The translations under genes and the position numbers were made by a program. This document shows, in pieces, positions 7,609 through 14,498 of a DNA stretch of 15,469 nucleotides. Location of the stretch: contig DDYO01000229.1 in NCBI GenBank assembly GCA_002348045.1, forward strand, positions 2,428 to 17,896. Reading direction: 5' to 3'. This DNA comes from Anaerolineales bacterium UBA2232. Its GTDB lineage: Bacteria; Chloroflexota; Anaerolineae; UBA2200. Positions within the stretch are counted from its first letter, which is position 1. The number at the start of each line of letters is the position of its first letter. The notes under the pieces were generated by a model, which worked only from the letters and a program-made list of their open reading frames with translations, searched no databases and had not been told where the DNA came from.

Positions 7609-8079
7609 GTGGACAAGCAACAAAGTTCGCGAACCTGCTTCCTGTGCGGCAGGGAGAATCCCATCGGCCTCAAGCTCTCCTGGTACAGCGATCGTGAGGC
7701 CAGACAAGTTGTCGCCACAGTCACTGTGCCTGAGGCATTCAACGGTTACCCAGGCATAGTCCATGGCGGCATAGTTGCCGCCCTACTGGACGAGACGGCG
7801 GGCCGAGCGCTACTGATTGAAGGGGATGAAGAAGAGAATTTGTTCGTTACCCTCAAGATGGAAGTAACCTACCGTCGTCCCACACCGACGGGCCAGCCAC
7901 TGACAGCCATTGGATGGGTGCTCTCCCGTACACGGTCACGTGCCCGGGTTGCCGCCGAGCTCCGTCTCCCCGATGGCACGGTGACCGCCCGCGGCCAGGC
8001 CCTCGTTGCCAGCCCCGGGGATGAGTTTCGCAGTCGTTGGGAACCTGAGAAACAGTACTGGAAGGTGTATGATGAGTAG
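7609..8079 (+). CDS. PaaI-type hotdog-fold acyl-CoA thioesterase
   Basis: A 156-residue single hotdog domain. The N-terminus carries CxxCGxxNPxGL (Cys10, Cys13), a short motif often found at the front of PaaI-like thioesterases. The core motif VHGGIVAALLDETAG (His52, Gly53-Gly54, Asp61) is the family's substrate and catalytic helix, and EVTYRRPTPTGQPL is the typical following strand. It presumably hydrolyses an acyl-CoA or aryl-CoA in the cytosol; the acyl group is unknown. The start is GTG 7609 with AGGAG 7 nt upstream. Its stop overlaps the start of the phosphoesterase gene by 8 nt, so the two are translationally coupled. Confidence 0.88.
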   Translation: MDKQQSSRTCFLCGRENPIGLKLSWYSDREARQVVATVTVPEAFNGYPGIVHGGIVAALLDETAGRALLIEGDEEENLFVTLKMEVTYRRPTPTGQPLTAIGWVLSRTRSRARVAAELRLPDGTVTARGQALVASPGDEFRSRWEPEKQYWKVYDE

Positions 8080-9001
8080 GGACAACGCTCCGGTTTCCCA
8101 GTCCGACGCCGCCCTCGCCCGCCAGCGATGGACGGATGGAGACCAACCCAAGACCCACCTGCTGGTCCACTCGCAACGCGACGTTCCGGATGCTGTCGAA
8201 CAGCTGGTTTTCCTGAGCGACCTCCATGGGTTGTTCCAGCCGCTGGAGGCTTTTGAGCACGAGTTGGCGCGGCTTTCACAGCAGCGACAGCTTGTCTTCG
8301 TCGGTGACCACTGCCATCGCGGCCCGCACGCACCACAAGTCGTAGCCTGGCTGCACCAACAAGTAGGTCCCTTTGCGGTGATGGGTAATCATGACGAGGA
8401 CATGTTCGCAGAGCCTGTCGGTGACGAGCCCATCTACACGGCGGTCGGAGCGTTCGGGTTCTATCCTCAGCACCATCGGGAATACGTTCGCGGCTGGCCG
8501 CACCGCCTTGCCCTGCGGTGGCGGGGAATGACAATCGTCGTCTGGCATGGGCACATCAACGCCAAGGCAGAGCTATGTCCGTGGCTGATCACACCCGAGC
8601 GGCAAATGAGCTGCTTTCCCGAGCCGGAAGCAGACCTGGTGGTACTCGGTCACAGTCACTACGCCTATGTCAGGCAGCAAAGCAATACAACCTATGCCAA
8701 TGCCGGGTCGATGGGTTGGACGGTGGTTGGGACCATGGACGAAGCCGGACAGGTCATCACGCAGAGCGGTCGACCAGCGCTGGGGATCGAAGATGACACC
8801 AGGAGTTCGTATCTGCGCGTGACAGCTGACGGCGGGCGCCTGACGGTAGACATAGTCCGCTTCAGTGATGATCGGCAAGCAGCCCTCCGAGACATGGAGC
8901 AGGCTGGACTACCCAACATGGAACGCTTTCGCGGTTGGTTTCAGGATGGTCTGATGAATCGACCTACCGGACCGGAAGGCAAGCTCCGCTGGAATCGGTG
9001 A
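8072..9001 (+). CDS. Calcineurin-like metallophosphoesterase
   Basis: A 309-residue dinuclear-metal phosphoesterase. Motifs in order: DLH (Asp50, His52), GDHCHRG (Asp79), GNHDE (Asn106, His107), WHGH (His159), GHSH (His194, His196), then YANAGSMGW, which resembles the NPGSVG turn of the YfcE/MJ0936 group. The GDxxDRG motif usual in this superfamily reads GDHCHRG, with His82 in place of the second Asp; that residue assists catalysis rather than binding metal in PPP phosphatases. Substrate unknown: phosphodiester, nucleotide or phosphoprotein are possible. The start is ATG 8072, 6 nt after GGAAGG; ATG 8069 immediately before is an alternative. Upstream extension of the frame to 8006 overlaps the thioesterase and is not needed. 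Confidence 0.87.
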   Translation: MSRDNAPVSQSDAALARQRWTDGDQPKTHLLVHSQRDVPDAVEQLVFLSDLHGLFQPLEAFEHELARLSQQRQLVFVGDHCHRGPHAPQVVAWLHQQVGPFAVMGNHDEDMFAEPVGDEPIYTAVGAFGFYPQHHREYVRGWPHRLALRWRGMTIVVWHGHINAKAELCPWLITPERQMSCFPEPEADLVVLGHSHYAYVRQQSNTTYANAGSMGWTVVGTMDEAGQVITQSGRPALGIEDDTRSSYLRVTADGGRLTVDIVRFSDDRQAALRDMEQAGLPNMERFRGWFQDGLMNRPTGPEGKLRWNR

Positions 9002-9002
9002 G

Positions 9003-9056
9003 GAACGAGCCTCTGCTGGCAGCTGAGGCAGCTTGACACAATGGAAACGCTCGTTC
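9003..9056 (+). terminator. Possible two-tier hairpin terminator of the phosphoesterase operon
   Basis: Outer arms GAACGAGC (9003-9010) and GCTCGTTC (9049-9056) pair perfectly over 8 bp. An alternative inner pairing GCCTC/GAGGC (9009-9029) partly competes. The outer stem is followed by TGTTGTG. The loop is long (38 nt), so this is a weak call. Confidence 0.35.
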
Positions 9057-9194
9057 TGTTGTGACAGTCCAGTCTCGGAACTGATAGGCGCACTACGGCC
9101 CATCCGTGGGCGCACCAGCCGCGGGCGCTTCTCATGCCGAGGTGCCGCGCGCTTTTGTCCAGCCATCGGGCTGGCAAGCGCCGGGCGATGGGGT

Positions 9195-9211
9195 CAGGCC
9201 GAATTGGCCTG
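9195..9211 (-). terminator. Short hairpin just after the citryl-CoA lyase stop
   Basis: CAGGCC and GGCCTG arms around a 5-nt loop, 4 nt beyond the lyase stop codon on the minus strand. There is no T tract after it, so it may stabilise the mRNA end rather than terminate. Confidence 0.35.
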
Positions 9212-9215
9212 GCAC

Positions 9216-10028
9216 TTACTGCGGCCAAACGGCGGATGCTCCCTCCGGCAGCTCCCTCGCTTCTGGACCATCATACTCGGCCCGCTGCCAGTCGATATCC
9301 CTGAGCGGCCGTTCCCGTTGTCGTTCCTCCTGAATGTGCGCCATGAACCCCGCTGTGCGCGATAGGGCGAAGAAGAGATTGCCCACTTCCGGAGCAAACC
9401 CCATCTCACACAAGAGCGCTGCGATGCAGCCATCCACGTTCAGAGGCAGGCTCGCCTTGCCCAGCTCCTCCGACAGAGCCGATCGGTAAGCCTCAGCGAT
9501 CTCGACGTACTGCCCTGCAATGCCACAGCGCTGCGCCAGCTCCAGTAGCCGCTCGGTCCGCGGATCACCCCGCTTGTAGATGGCATGCCCCAGGCCAGGC
9601 AGTCGTTCCTGGGTCTCCAGCGCCCGCAACACTACCTGCCTTGTGAGCTCCGGCAAGGTCCCCATTTTGCGCTCCCACTTCCAGCGCACCTCATGCAGCA
9701 GCCGCATCGCGCCTTCAATTGCGCCCCCGTGGGCGTCGGAGAAACCCAGAATCCCAGCCGCAAGGGCCGACAGGGCAGGTGAGCCCGAGGCCGCCACCGT
9801 CCGAGCAGCTCGCGTCGATGTGGGAACAATGCCGTGGTCAACACAGGATACCAGAATTGCCTCCAGCATGCGCGCCTGGTCCAAGGTAGGAAGGTCTCCT
9901 CGGCACAGCAGGTACAGGGCTTGGGCAAAGCCAACTGCGCCCATAAGGTCAGTGATCCGATATCCCCGAATGCGGATGTTGTTGGCTTCACAACTGGTAA
10001 TGGCCGTCTTCCATTCGCCGTCGCTCAT
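9216..10028 (-). CDS. Short citrate-synthase-like protein, probable citryl-CoA lyase
   Basis: A 270-residue protein, about 100-160 residues shorter than true citrate synthases and close in size to stand-alone citryl-CoA lyases, which cleave citryl-CoA to acetyl-CoA and oxaloacetate. Citrate-synthase-fold catalytic residues are visible: His100 in DAHGGAIEGAM, His148 in PGLGHAIYKRGDPR, and Asp199 in PLNVDG; DHGIVPTS (His65) is the conserved early motif. ATG 10028 is the most upstream start because an in-frame TAG lies two codons before it. The G-rich stretch before it is a poor but possible binding site. No citryl-CoA synthetase gene is in the window, so a role in a reverse TCA route is unproven; citramalyl-CoA or other acyl-CoA lyase activity is an alternative. 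Divergent from the MFS gene. Confidence 0.8.
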   Translation of the reverse strand: MSDGEWKTAITSCEANNIRIRGYRITDLMGAVGFAQALYLLCRGDLPTLDQARMLEAILVSCVDHGIVPTSTRAARTVAASGSPALSALAAGILGFSDAHGGAIEGAMRLLHEVRWKWERKMGTLPELTRQVVLRALETQERLPGLGHAIYKRGDPRTERLLELAQRCGIAGQYVEIAEAYRSALSEELGKASLPLNVDGCIAALLCEMGFAPEVGNLFFALSRTAGFMAHIQEERQRERPLRDIDWQRAEYDGPEARELPEGASAVWPQ

Positions 10029-10058
10029 CGCCCCTACCCCCAGCTCTGAATGGCTAGA

Positions 10059-10087
10059 ATACTAGCCCACGCCACTTGACTCCGCAA
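10059..10087 (-). promoter_or_regulatory. Possible promoter of the citryl-CoA lyase gene
   Basis: Minus strand TTGCGG (10087-10082), 17-bp spacer, TAGTAT (10064-10059). Weak -35. It overlaps the opposite-strand MFS promoter. Confidence 0.35.
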
Positions 10088-10103
10088 ACAGGCCACCTAT
10101 ACT
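10076..10103 (+). promoter_or_regulatory. Promoter of the MFS exporter gene
   Basis: TTGACT (10076-10081), 16-bp spacer, TATACT (10098-10103). Predicted start is near 10110, about 28 nt before the ATG. Confidence 0.6.
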
Positions 10104-10137
10104 GGCAGCGGTTTCGAGCCTGCAGGAGTCAGGGGGT

Positions 10138-11550
10138 ATGACGAACACACCCATTCAACGTTTGAACTGGCCGGCCCTTGTGTCCGCAGCAATCTCAGCC
10201 CTGGGCGTGGTGATCATGATCAATATGGTCAACGCCATGCTTCCTACTCTCGTTCAGCAGCTGGGTGTAGACCTGTTGGCCGTGCAGTGGATCGTGCTGG
10301 CCTATTCAGCGGCCAATGCCGCATCTCTGGTAGCATTTGGCCACCTGGGCGACATGATTGGCCGAAAGCGGGTATTCATCTCCGGCTTTGCAGTATTTGG
10401 CATGGGATCACTGCTGTGCAGCTTTGCCACCTCGTTCCCGATGCTACTGGCATTCCGAGCACTTCAGGCGCTGGGCGCCTCGATGCTGGCAAGTGGAAAC
10501 CTTGCGATTGCAGCTTCTTCGGTTCCCGCCCGCCAACGCGCTCAAGGCGTAGCCGTCATCTACCTTACCAGCGCCCTGGCGCGTGTGATCGGCCCGTCAG
10601 TAGCCGGTTATCTGGTGCAAACTGTGGGCTGGCGCGCCGTGTTCGCTACCGAGGTACCCATCTGCCTCATTGGTGCAGTCGCCGCTTGGCGCTACGTGCC
10701 AGACCTACCGGGTGATGACCAGCAGAGCCTTGATCCCATCAGCGTAGCGGCCTTGGCGGCTATGGTCATCACAGTGACCGCTGCCCTGAATCAGGGCCCC
10801 CGCATCGGATGGTCCAGTCCTTGGTTGCTGGGATTGACGGCACTTGGGTTGGGCTGTGGAATGCTCTTGGTGGTACGAAGCCAGCACAGGCGAGATCCAC
10901 TGCTTGACCTATCCCTGTTCCGTAACCGCCTGTTCGTGCTCTCAAACGTCGCGGTCTTTGTCAGCAACGGGGATTGGGCTGTCCTTGGCTTTGTCCTGCC
11001 CTTCTTTCTGCAAGGCGTGCTGGGATACAGCCCGGCCCAGATGGGGCTCCTGCTGGTCTCACTCCCGCTTGTGCAGATGGCCGTAAATCCGTTGAGCGCA
11101 TGGCTCGCCGACCGCTATGACGCACGCGTGCCGACAACAGCCGGTTTGGCCCTGCAGTCAATCGGACTGCTGGCGATGAGCACCATTACGACACAAACCA
11201 GCATGATTGGCCTTGTTGTGAGGCTGGGCATGGGCGGCTTGTGCCTTGGCATGAACGCAGCGCCCAACACGGCCGCGGTGCTCGGCTCAGTATCACCTGA
11301 ACATGCGGGCACAGCGAGCGGCTTCACAGTCACCATGCGGCACCTGGGTATGGTCACCGCCGTCGCAATCCTCGGCAGCTTCTTTGCATCACGGAGCCTA
11401 TACCACGCTCAGCTGCTGGGCAGCGGGTCTGTCGAAGTAGGGTACGGGGGAGGCTTCCGGGATACCGTACGTCTTCTTGCTGCTGTGGATGCCGTGGCCG
11501 CCGTCCTTTCCTGGCTGCGGGGGCCTCGGTCAGCAACTCCAGCTGCGTGA
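10138..11550 (+). CDS. MFS transporter, DHA2 (EmrB/QacA-like) drug exporter
   Basis: A 470-residue integral membrane protein with about 14 hydrophobic segments, matching the 14-helix DHA2 group of proton-driven multidrug exporters. Motif A is GHLGDMIGRKR (68-78), motif B is FRALQALGASM with Arg107 in helix 4, and the motif C region is ARVIGPSVAGYL (148-159). The helix-1 motif D1, normally LDxTIVNVALP, reads IMINMVNAMLP here (residues 26-36), so the usual membrane Asp is absent. AGGAG lies 9 nt before ATG 10138. It stands alone, divergent from the citryl-CoA lyase gene, with no regulator beside it. Substrate unknown. Confidence 0.92.
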   Translation: MTNTPIQRLNWPALVSAAISALGVVIMINMVNAMLPTLVQQLGVDLLAVQWIVLAYSAANAASLVAFGHLGDMIGRKRVFISGFAVFGMGSLLCSFATSFPMLLAFRALQALGASMLASGNLAIAASSVPARQRAQGVAVIYLTSALARVIGPSVAGYLVQTVGWRAVFATEVPICLIGAVAAWRYVPDLPGDDQQSLDPISVAALAAMVITVTAALNQGPRIGWSSPWLLGLTALGLGCGMLLVVRSQHRRDPLLDLSLFRNRLFVLSNVAVFVSNGDWAVLGFVLPFFLQGVLGYSPAQMGLLLVSLPLVQMAVNPLSAWLADRYDARVPTTAGLALQSIGLLAMSTITTQTSMIGLVVRLGMGGLCLGMNAAPNTAAVLGSVSPEHAGTASGFTVTMRHLGMVTAVAILGSFFASRSLYHAQLLGSGSVEVGYGGGFRDTVRLLAAVDAVAAVLSWLRGPRSATPAA

Positions 11551-11579
11551 GAGGAGCGCAACGCGGACCCTGCAACCTC

Positions 11580-11599
11580 CAGCGGCACCTGCGCCGCTG
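11580..11599 (+). terminator. Small hairpin after the MFS gene
   Basis: CAGCGGC and GCCGCTG arms (7 bp) around a 6-nt loop, about 30 nt past the MFS stop. No T tract follows, so termination here is uncertain. Confidence 0.3.
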
Positions 11600-11880
11600 A
11601 TTGCGGGCGGCAGCCCCTCCGAGGTTCAGCCCCGCGGGTTGAAGCCTGAAGACGGCCTGTCCACAACCACAGGCTCCTCGGCAATCCGATTATGTAACGA
11701 CAGTGAGCAACATCCTCCAGTGTCCGTCAGCCGGCCGGTTCAGGCCAGGACGTACCCTACGTTTGCCGCCAACCGCCTCCTCTGATCGACTTGCCCGTGC
11801 TGACGCTGCTACCCCTAAGGCATCATCGAGTCCATTCCGGCACGGTGGCAAGCGTGGTACCGACTGTCAACCTAATACAA

Positions 11881-11918
11881 CAATGCCCTGCGCCATCGAT
11901 CGATGGCGCAGGGCATTG
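11881..11918. terminator. 38-bp perfect palindrome, probable terminator of the PLP enzyme gene
   Basis: Two 19-nt arms with perfect dyad symmetry and no unpaired centre; each arm begins CAATGCCCTGCGCCATC. It lies 27 nt past the stop of the minus-strand PLP enzyme gene and is followed on that strand by TTGTATTAGG. Between convergent genes it could stop transcription from both sides. A protein-binding site is an alternative. Confidence 0.6.
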
Positions 11919-11945
11919 ACCAATCTCAGCCACCCGGGAAACCGG

Positions 11946-13133
11946 CTACCGCACGTGCCCCAGGGCCTGATCCAAATCAGCGATCAAGTCATCGGCGTTC
12001 TCGAGGCCCACCGAGTAGCGGATCAGGCCATCGGGAACCGACGATGCGGCCCGTTGTTCGGCCGTGAGGCTACCGTGGGTAGTCGTGGCAGGGTTGACCA
12101 CCACAGTCTGGTTGCCACCAAGGTGAGTCGCGTGGCAGGGAATCTGCAGGTGATTGATTACCTGAAACGCATCTGCCTGGTTTCCCTTGATCTCGAAAGC
12201 CATCAATGATGTACCGGCGTTGCCGAACTGCGCCATGGCCAGTTCATACTGAGGATGGCTCTTGAGCCCAGGGAAGTTCACCGCCGCCACCTTCGGGTGA
12301 GCTGTCAAGAACTCTGCCACCTTCTGCGCTGAATCAATGCATCGAGGCATCCGGATGAACAGGGTCTCCATTCCCAAGATCGAAAGAAAAGCTGTCATCG
12401 GGCTCATCGTCGGGCCAATGTAGTGATGATGCCCAGCACGCAAAGAGTCGATGAATGCTTTCTTGCCAATGATGGCCCCACCCAGGGCCGCCGAATGGCC
12501 CGAAATGTACTTGGTTGTAGAATGGATGACCACCGTTGCCCCGTGTTCCAACGGGCGAAAGACGGCGGGCGACGACAGAGTGCTGTCCACCAGCAGGGGG
12601 ATGTGGTGCTTTGCCGCAAGTCTTGCCAATGCGGGAACATCCGCAACGAAAACGTCGGGATTGCTGGGCGACTCCACAAACAGGCACCTGGTGTTGGGAT
12701 TGATGGCCTGCTCCCAAGAAGCCAAGTCCTCAGCATTGTCAACAAAGTGCGCCCGGATGCTCATCACCGGCAGGGTCACACGCAATAGATTCTGAGCATT
12801 GCCGTACATGTGGGCAGAGGTCACGAACTCGCCATTTGGCTGCCCGTTCATAAGTTCCAGGATCGCCTCAAACAGAGCGGCAAGGCCCGAGGAGGTCGCC
12901 AGGCACGCCTCTCCGCCTTCCAGTGCCGCCAGGCGCTGCTCAAAGACCGTATTGGTATGGTTCGCGGTTCGCGCGTACACGTAACCGGCCTTCTGACCCG
13001 TACAGATGGCAGCGGCATCCTCAGCGCTATCGAAAGGAAACGCCACCCCCATCGTGATGGGCGGTGTGATGTTCTTGCCCTGCTTGTAGTCGTACCCTGC
13101 GTGCAAGGCTGCCGTATCCAAACGAACCTTCAT
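11946..13133 (-). CDS. Cys/Met metabolism PLP-dependent enzyme (trans-sulfuration family)
   Basis: A 395-residue fold-type I PLP enzyme of the cystathionine gamma-synthase/gamma-lyase/O-acetylhomoserine sulfhydrylase/methionine gamma-lyase family. Seen: YVYARTANHT (Tyr53 and Arg55 bind the neighbouring subunit's PLP phosphate), ATSSGLAAL, Tyr110 (ring stacking), Asp183 in LLVDST (PLP nitrogen), and Lys208 in HSTTKYISGHSAALGG (Schiff base). Two positions are atypical: NHT for the usual NPT after Arg55, and Asn112 where methionine gamma-lyases have Cys and gamma-synthases Gly or Thr. So the exact reaction is open. The start is ATG 13133 with AGGGAGG 8 nt upstream; the frame opens 15 codons earlier without a better site. 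Single-gene unit with a strong promoter. Confidence 0.92.
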   Translation of the reverse strand: MKVRLDTAALHAGYDYKQGKNITPPITMGVAFPFDSAEDAAAICTGQKAGYVYARTANHTNTVFEQRLAALEGGEACLATSSGLAALFEAILELMNGQPNGEFVTSAHMYGNAQNLLRVTLPVMSIRAHFVDNAEDLASWEQAINPNTRCLFVESPSNPDVFVADVPALARLAAKHHIPLLVDSTLSSPAVFRPLEHGATVVIHSTTKYISGHSAALGGAIIGKKAFIDSLRAGHHHYIGPTMSPMTAFLSILGMETLFIRMPRCIDSAQKVAEFLTAHPKVAAVNFPGLKSHPQYELAMAQFGNAGTSLMAFEIKGNQADAFQVINHLQIPCHATHLGGNQTVVVNPATTTHGSLTAEQRAASSVPDGLIRYSVGLENADDLIADLDQALGHVR

Positions 13134-13186
13134 ATCCCTGCCCTCCCTACTTCTCTCTGAATCTGACCCGTAGCTCAATCTGGCGA

Positions 13187-13215
13187 ATAATACCCATCAC
13201 CAAGAAAGCAGTCAA
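13187..13215 (-). promoter_or_regulatory. Sigma70-type promoter of the PLP enzyme gene
   Basis: Minus strand TTGACT (13215-13210), 17-bp spacer, TATTAT (13192-13187). Predicted start is near 13180. The leader is about 47 nt, too short for a SAM or T-box riboswitch. Confidence 0.65.
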
Positions 13216-13320
13216 CTGGCGCCCTGCTCCCCTGAACCCCTCTTGGAGGCTGAAGCTCTTGGACAGCGGGAACGCGCATGTTCCTGAAACCAGGTCGCCG
13301 CAGCAGGGCAACTCGGCCGG

Positions 13321-14073
13321 CTAGTACGTCTGTTCCAGACCCGGGGTGACGATGCGCACTCTCTGACCCGTCTCCTGCGGAGTATCGTAGCCTACTTCAA
13401 TAGCACCATCCGCCGTGTATGGGCCCACCGTTGACCAGTAACCCGGGCCCGTGCGGTCCACGAATGACACCTTGGTAACGCACTTGGGTCCCTTGTACCC
13501 ATACTTCCAAGGAACAATCAGTCGGAGTGGGGAGCCGTACTCAGCCTTCAACAGCTCCCCCTCCATTCGGTACGGGAAGACAACCCGAGGCTGAAGCAGC
13601 TCGTCCAGTGACAAGATCTCCCAGTAGCCATCCGCACACTCCAGGCGTACGAAGCGCGCCGCATCCATCGGGCTCACCCGCTCCATCAGGTCTGCGAAGG
13701 CAAAGCCGGTCCAATCGGCCTTCCACGACCACCCCTCAACACAAACCATCCTTGACGACTGCTCGACGACCGGCAACTGCTGGGCATCGGATAGGGTCAG
13801 AGTCATGGGGGTACGCACAAGACCGCTCACTGTCAGTCGCCAGTCGTCTGGCAAAGGGGGCACAAACGGCTGGTAGTAGCGCACGTTGCGGTCAAATCGG
13901 TTCTCGTTGTACACGCGCCGCGCTCGCAGCGTTGCATCGGCCAGAGGAGTTGGACCGACGGACACCCCGGGAACCGATGCACCACCTAATTCCCGTCCAC
14001 AAGCCGCCACAGAGCCACCGGCGAGGGTGGCGAGTAGTAGCCTCACAAAGTGCCTTCTGTCCATCTGGCTCAC
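13321..14073 (-). CDS. Tat-exported molybdopterin-dependent oxidoreductase lipoprotein (sulfite oxidase / MsrP fold)
   Basis: A 250-residue protein. The N-terminus has twin arginines (MDRRHFVRLLL, Arg6-Arg7), a hydrophobic stretch and a lipobox VAAC with Cys25, so it appears to be a Tat-exported lipoprotein carrying a folded cofactor. The catalytic domain shows RMVCVEGWSW with Cys111 as the likely molybdenum ligand, and the PLRLIVPWKYGYKGPK segment that holds the pterin in the sulfite oxidase family. MsrP (methionine sulfoxide reductase) is a relative of similar layout; the partner MsrQ heme subunit is not seen in the window. The start is GTG 14073 with GGGGGAG 7 nt upstream; ATG 14064 lies too far from it, and ATG 14178 is upstream of the promoter. 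Activity could be sulfoxide, nitrate or sulfite chemistry. Confidence 0.88.
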   Translation of the reverse strand: MSQMDRRHFVRLLLATLAGGSVAACGRELGGASVPGVSVGPTPLADATLRARRVYNENRFDRNVRYYQPFVPPLPDDWRLTVSGLVRTPMTLTLSDAQQLPVVEQSSRMVCVEGWSWKADWTGFAFADLMERVSPMDAARFVRLECADGYWEILSLDELLQPRVVFPYRMEGELLKAEYGSPLRLIVPWKYGYKGPKCVTKVSFVDRTGPGYWSTVGPYTADGAIEVGYDTPQETGQRVRIVTPGLEQTY

Positions 14074-14103
14074 TGCACTTCTCCCCCATAGTCTGCGCGT
14101 CAA

Positions 14104-14117
14104 CCTATCAATATAGG
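14104..14117. promoter_or_regulatory. Inverted repeat at the predicted transcription start of the molybdoenzyme gene
   Basis: CCTAT-CAAT-ATAGG: 5-bp arms around 4 bp, spanning the predicted start (near 14114). The position suits a repressor site, but the arms are short and no candidate regulator is adjacent. Confidence 0.3.
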
Positions 14118-14120
14118 AGT

Positions 14121-14148
14121 ATTGTACCCTGGTTTCTCCTTTTGTCAA
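14121..14148 (-). promoter_or_regulatory. Sigma70-type promoter of the molybdoenzyme gene
   Basis: Minus strand TTGACA (14148-14143, perfect consensus), 16-bp spacer, TACAAT (14126-14121, one mismatch). Predicted start is near 14114, about 40 nt before the GTG start. Confidence 0.7.
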
Positions 14149-14463
14149 CGACCAGCAACCGCCTCCGTTCTGAGCCATTCTGGCTAGCTATGAGCGAGGG
14201 CGATGAACTGGCAAGCGACCGCAGGTTGTTGCCCACGTCCCCCCGTGTGCCAGTAGGCCTCACCTGAAGCACTGTCACTTCTCAGTGGCCATGCTCGAGT
14301 CTGAACCGCATTGCTTCGAGACGGCGCTGTCCGCATCGCCGTGAATTTCCCTTATCATAGGCCCGGCCGCTGCGGGTGTCCGTTCACTGCTGCGCATGCC
14401 AGTACTTCCGTGACCGCATGGAAGCTAGTGCAGCTAGAACTGAGCAGCACAGGGGAGTGCAAC
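14149..14463. other. 315-bp intergenic region with no recognised gene
   Basis: Lies between the divergent molybdoenzyme promoter and the plus-strand promoter at 14464. Short frames here have no binding sites or recognisable motifs. Nothing further is seen. Confidence 0.5.
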
Positions 14464-14492
14464 TTGACGCCACTGGCTCTTTGTGTTACACT
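14464..14492 (+). promoter_or_regulatory. Sigma70-type promoter of the 6S RNA candidate
   Basis: TTGACG (14464-14469), 17-bp spacer, TACACT (14487-14492). Predicted start 14498-14500 coincides with the first base pair of the RNA closing stem at G14499. Confidence 0.65.
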
Positions 14493-14498
14493 ATCCTC

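Larger units (their letters stand above)
11551..11945. other. 395-bp convergent intergenic region
   Basis: Lies between the ends of the MFS gene (plus) and the PLP enzyme gene (minus). Open frames here lack binding sites and look like chance frames. It holds a small hairpin at 11580-11599 and the 38-bp palindrome at 11881-11918; the stretch between is unremarkable. Confidence 0.5.

Noticed and set aside
8006..8071. N-terminal extension of the phosphoesterase
   Set aside because: It overlaps the thioesterase C-terminus by more than 70 nt and has no binding site, while ATG 8072 does.
13269..13284. GGAAC/GTTCC hairpin after the molybdoenzyme gene
   Set aside because: Only 5 bp and without a T tract; too weak to call a terminator.
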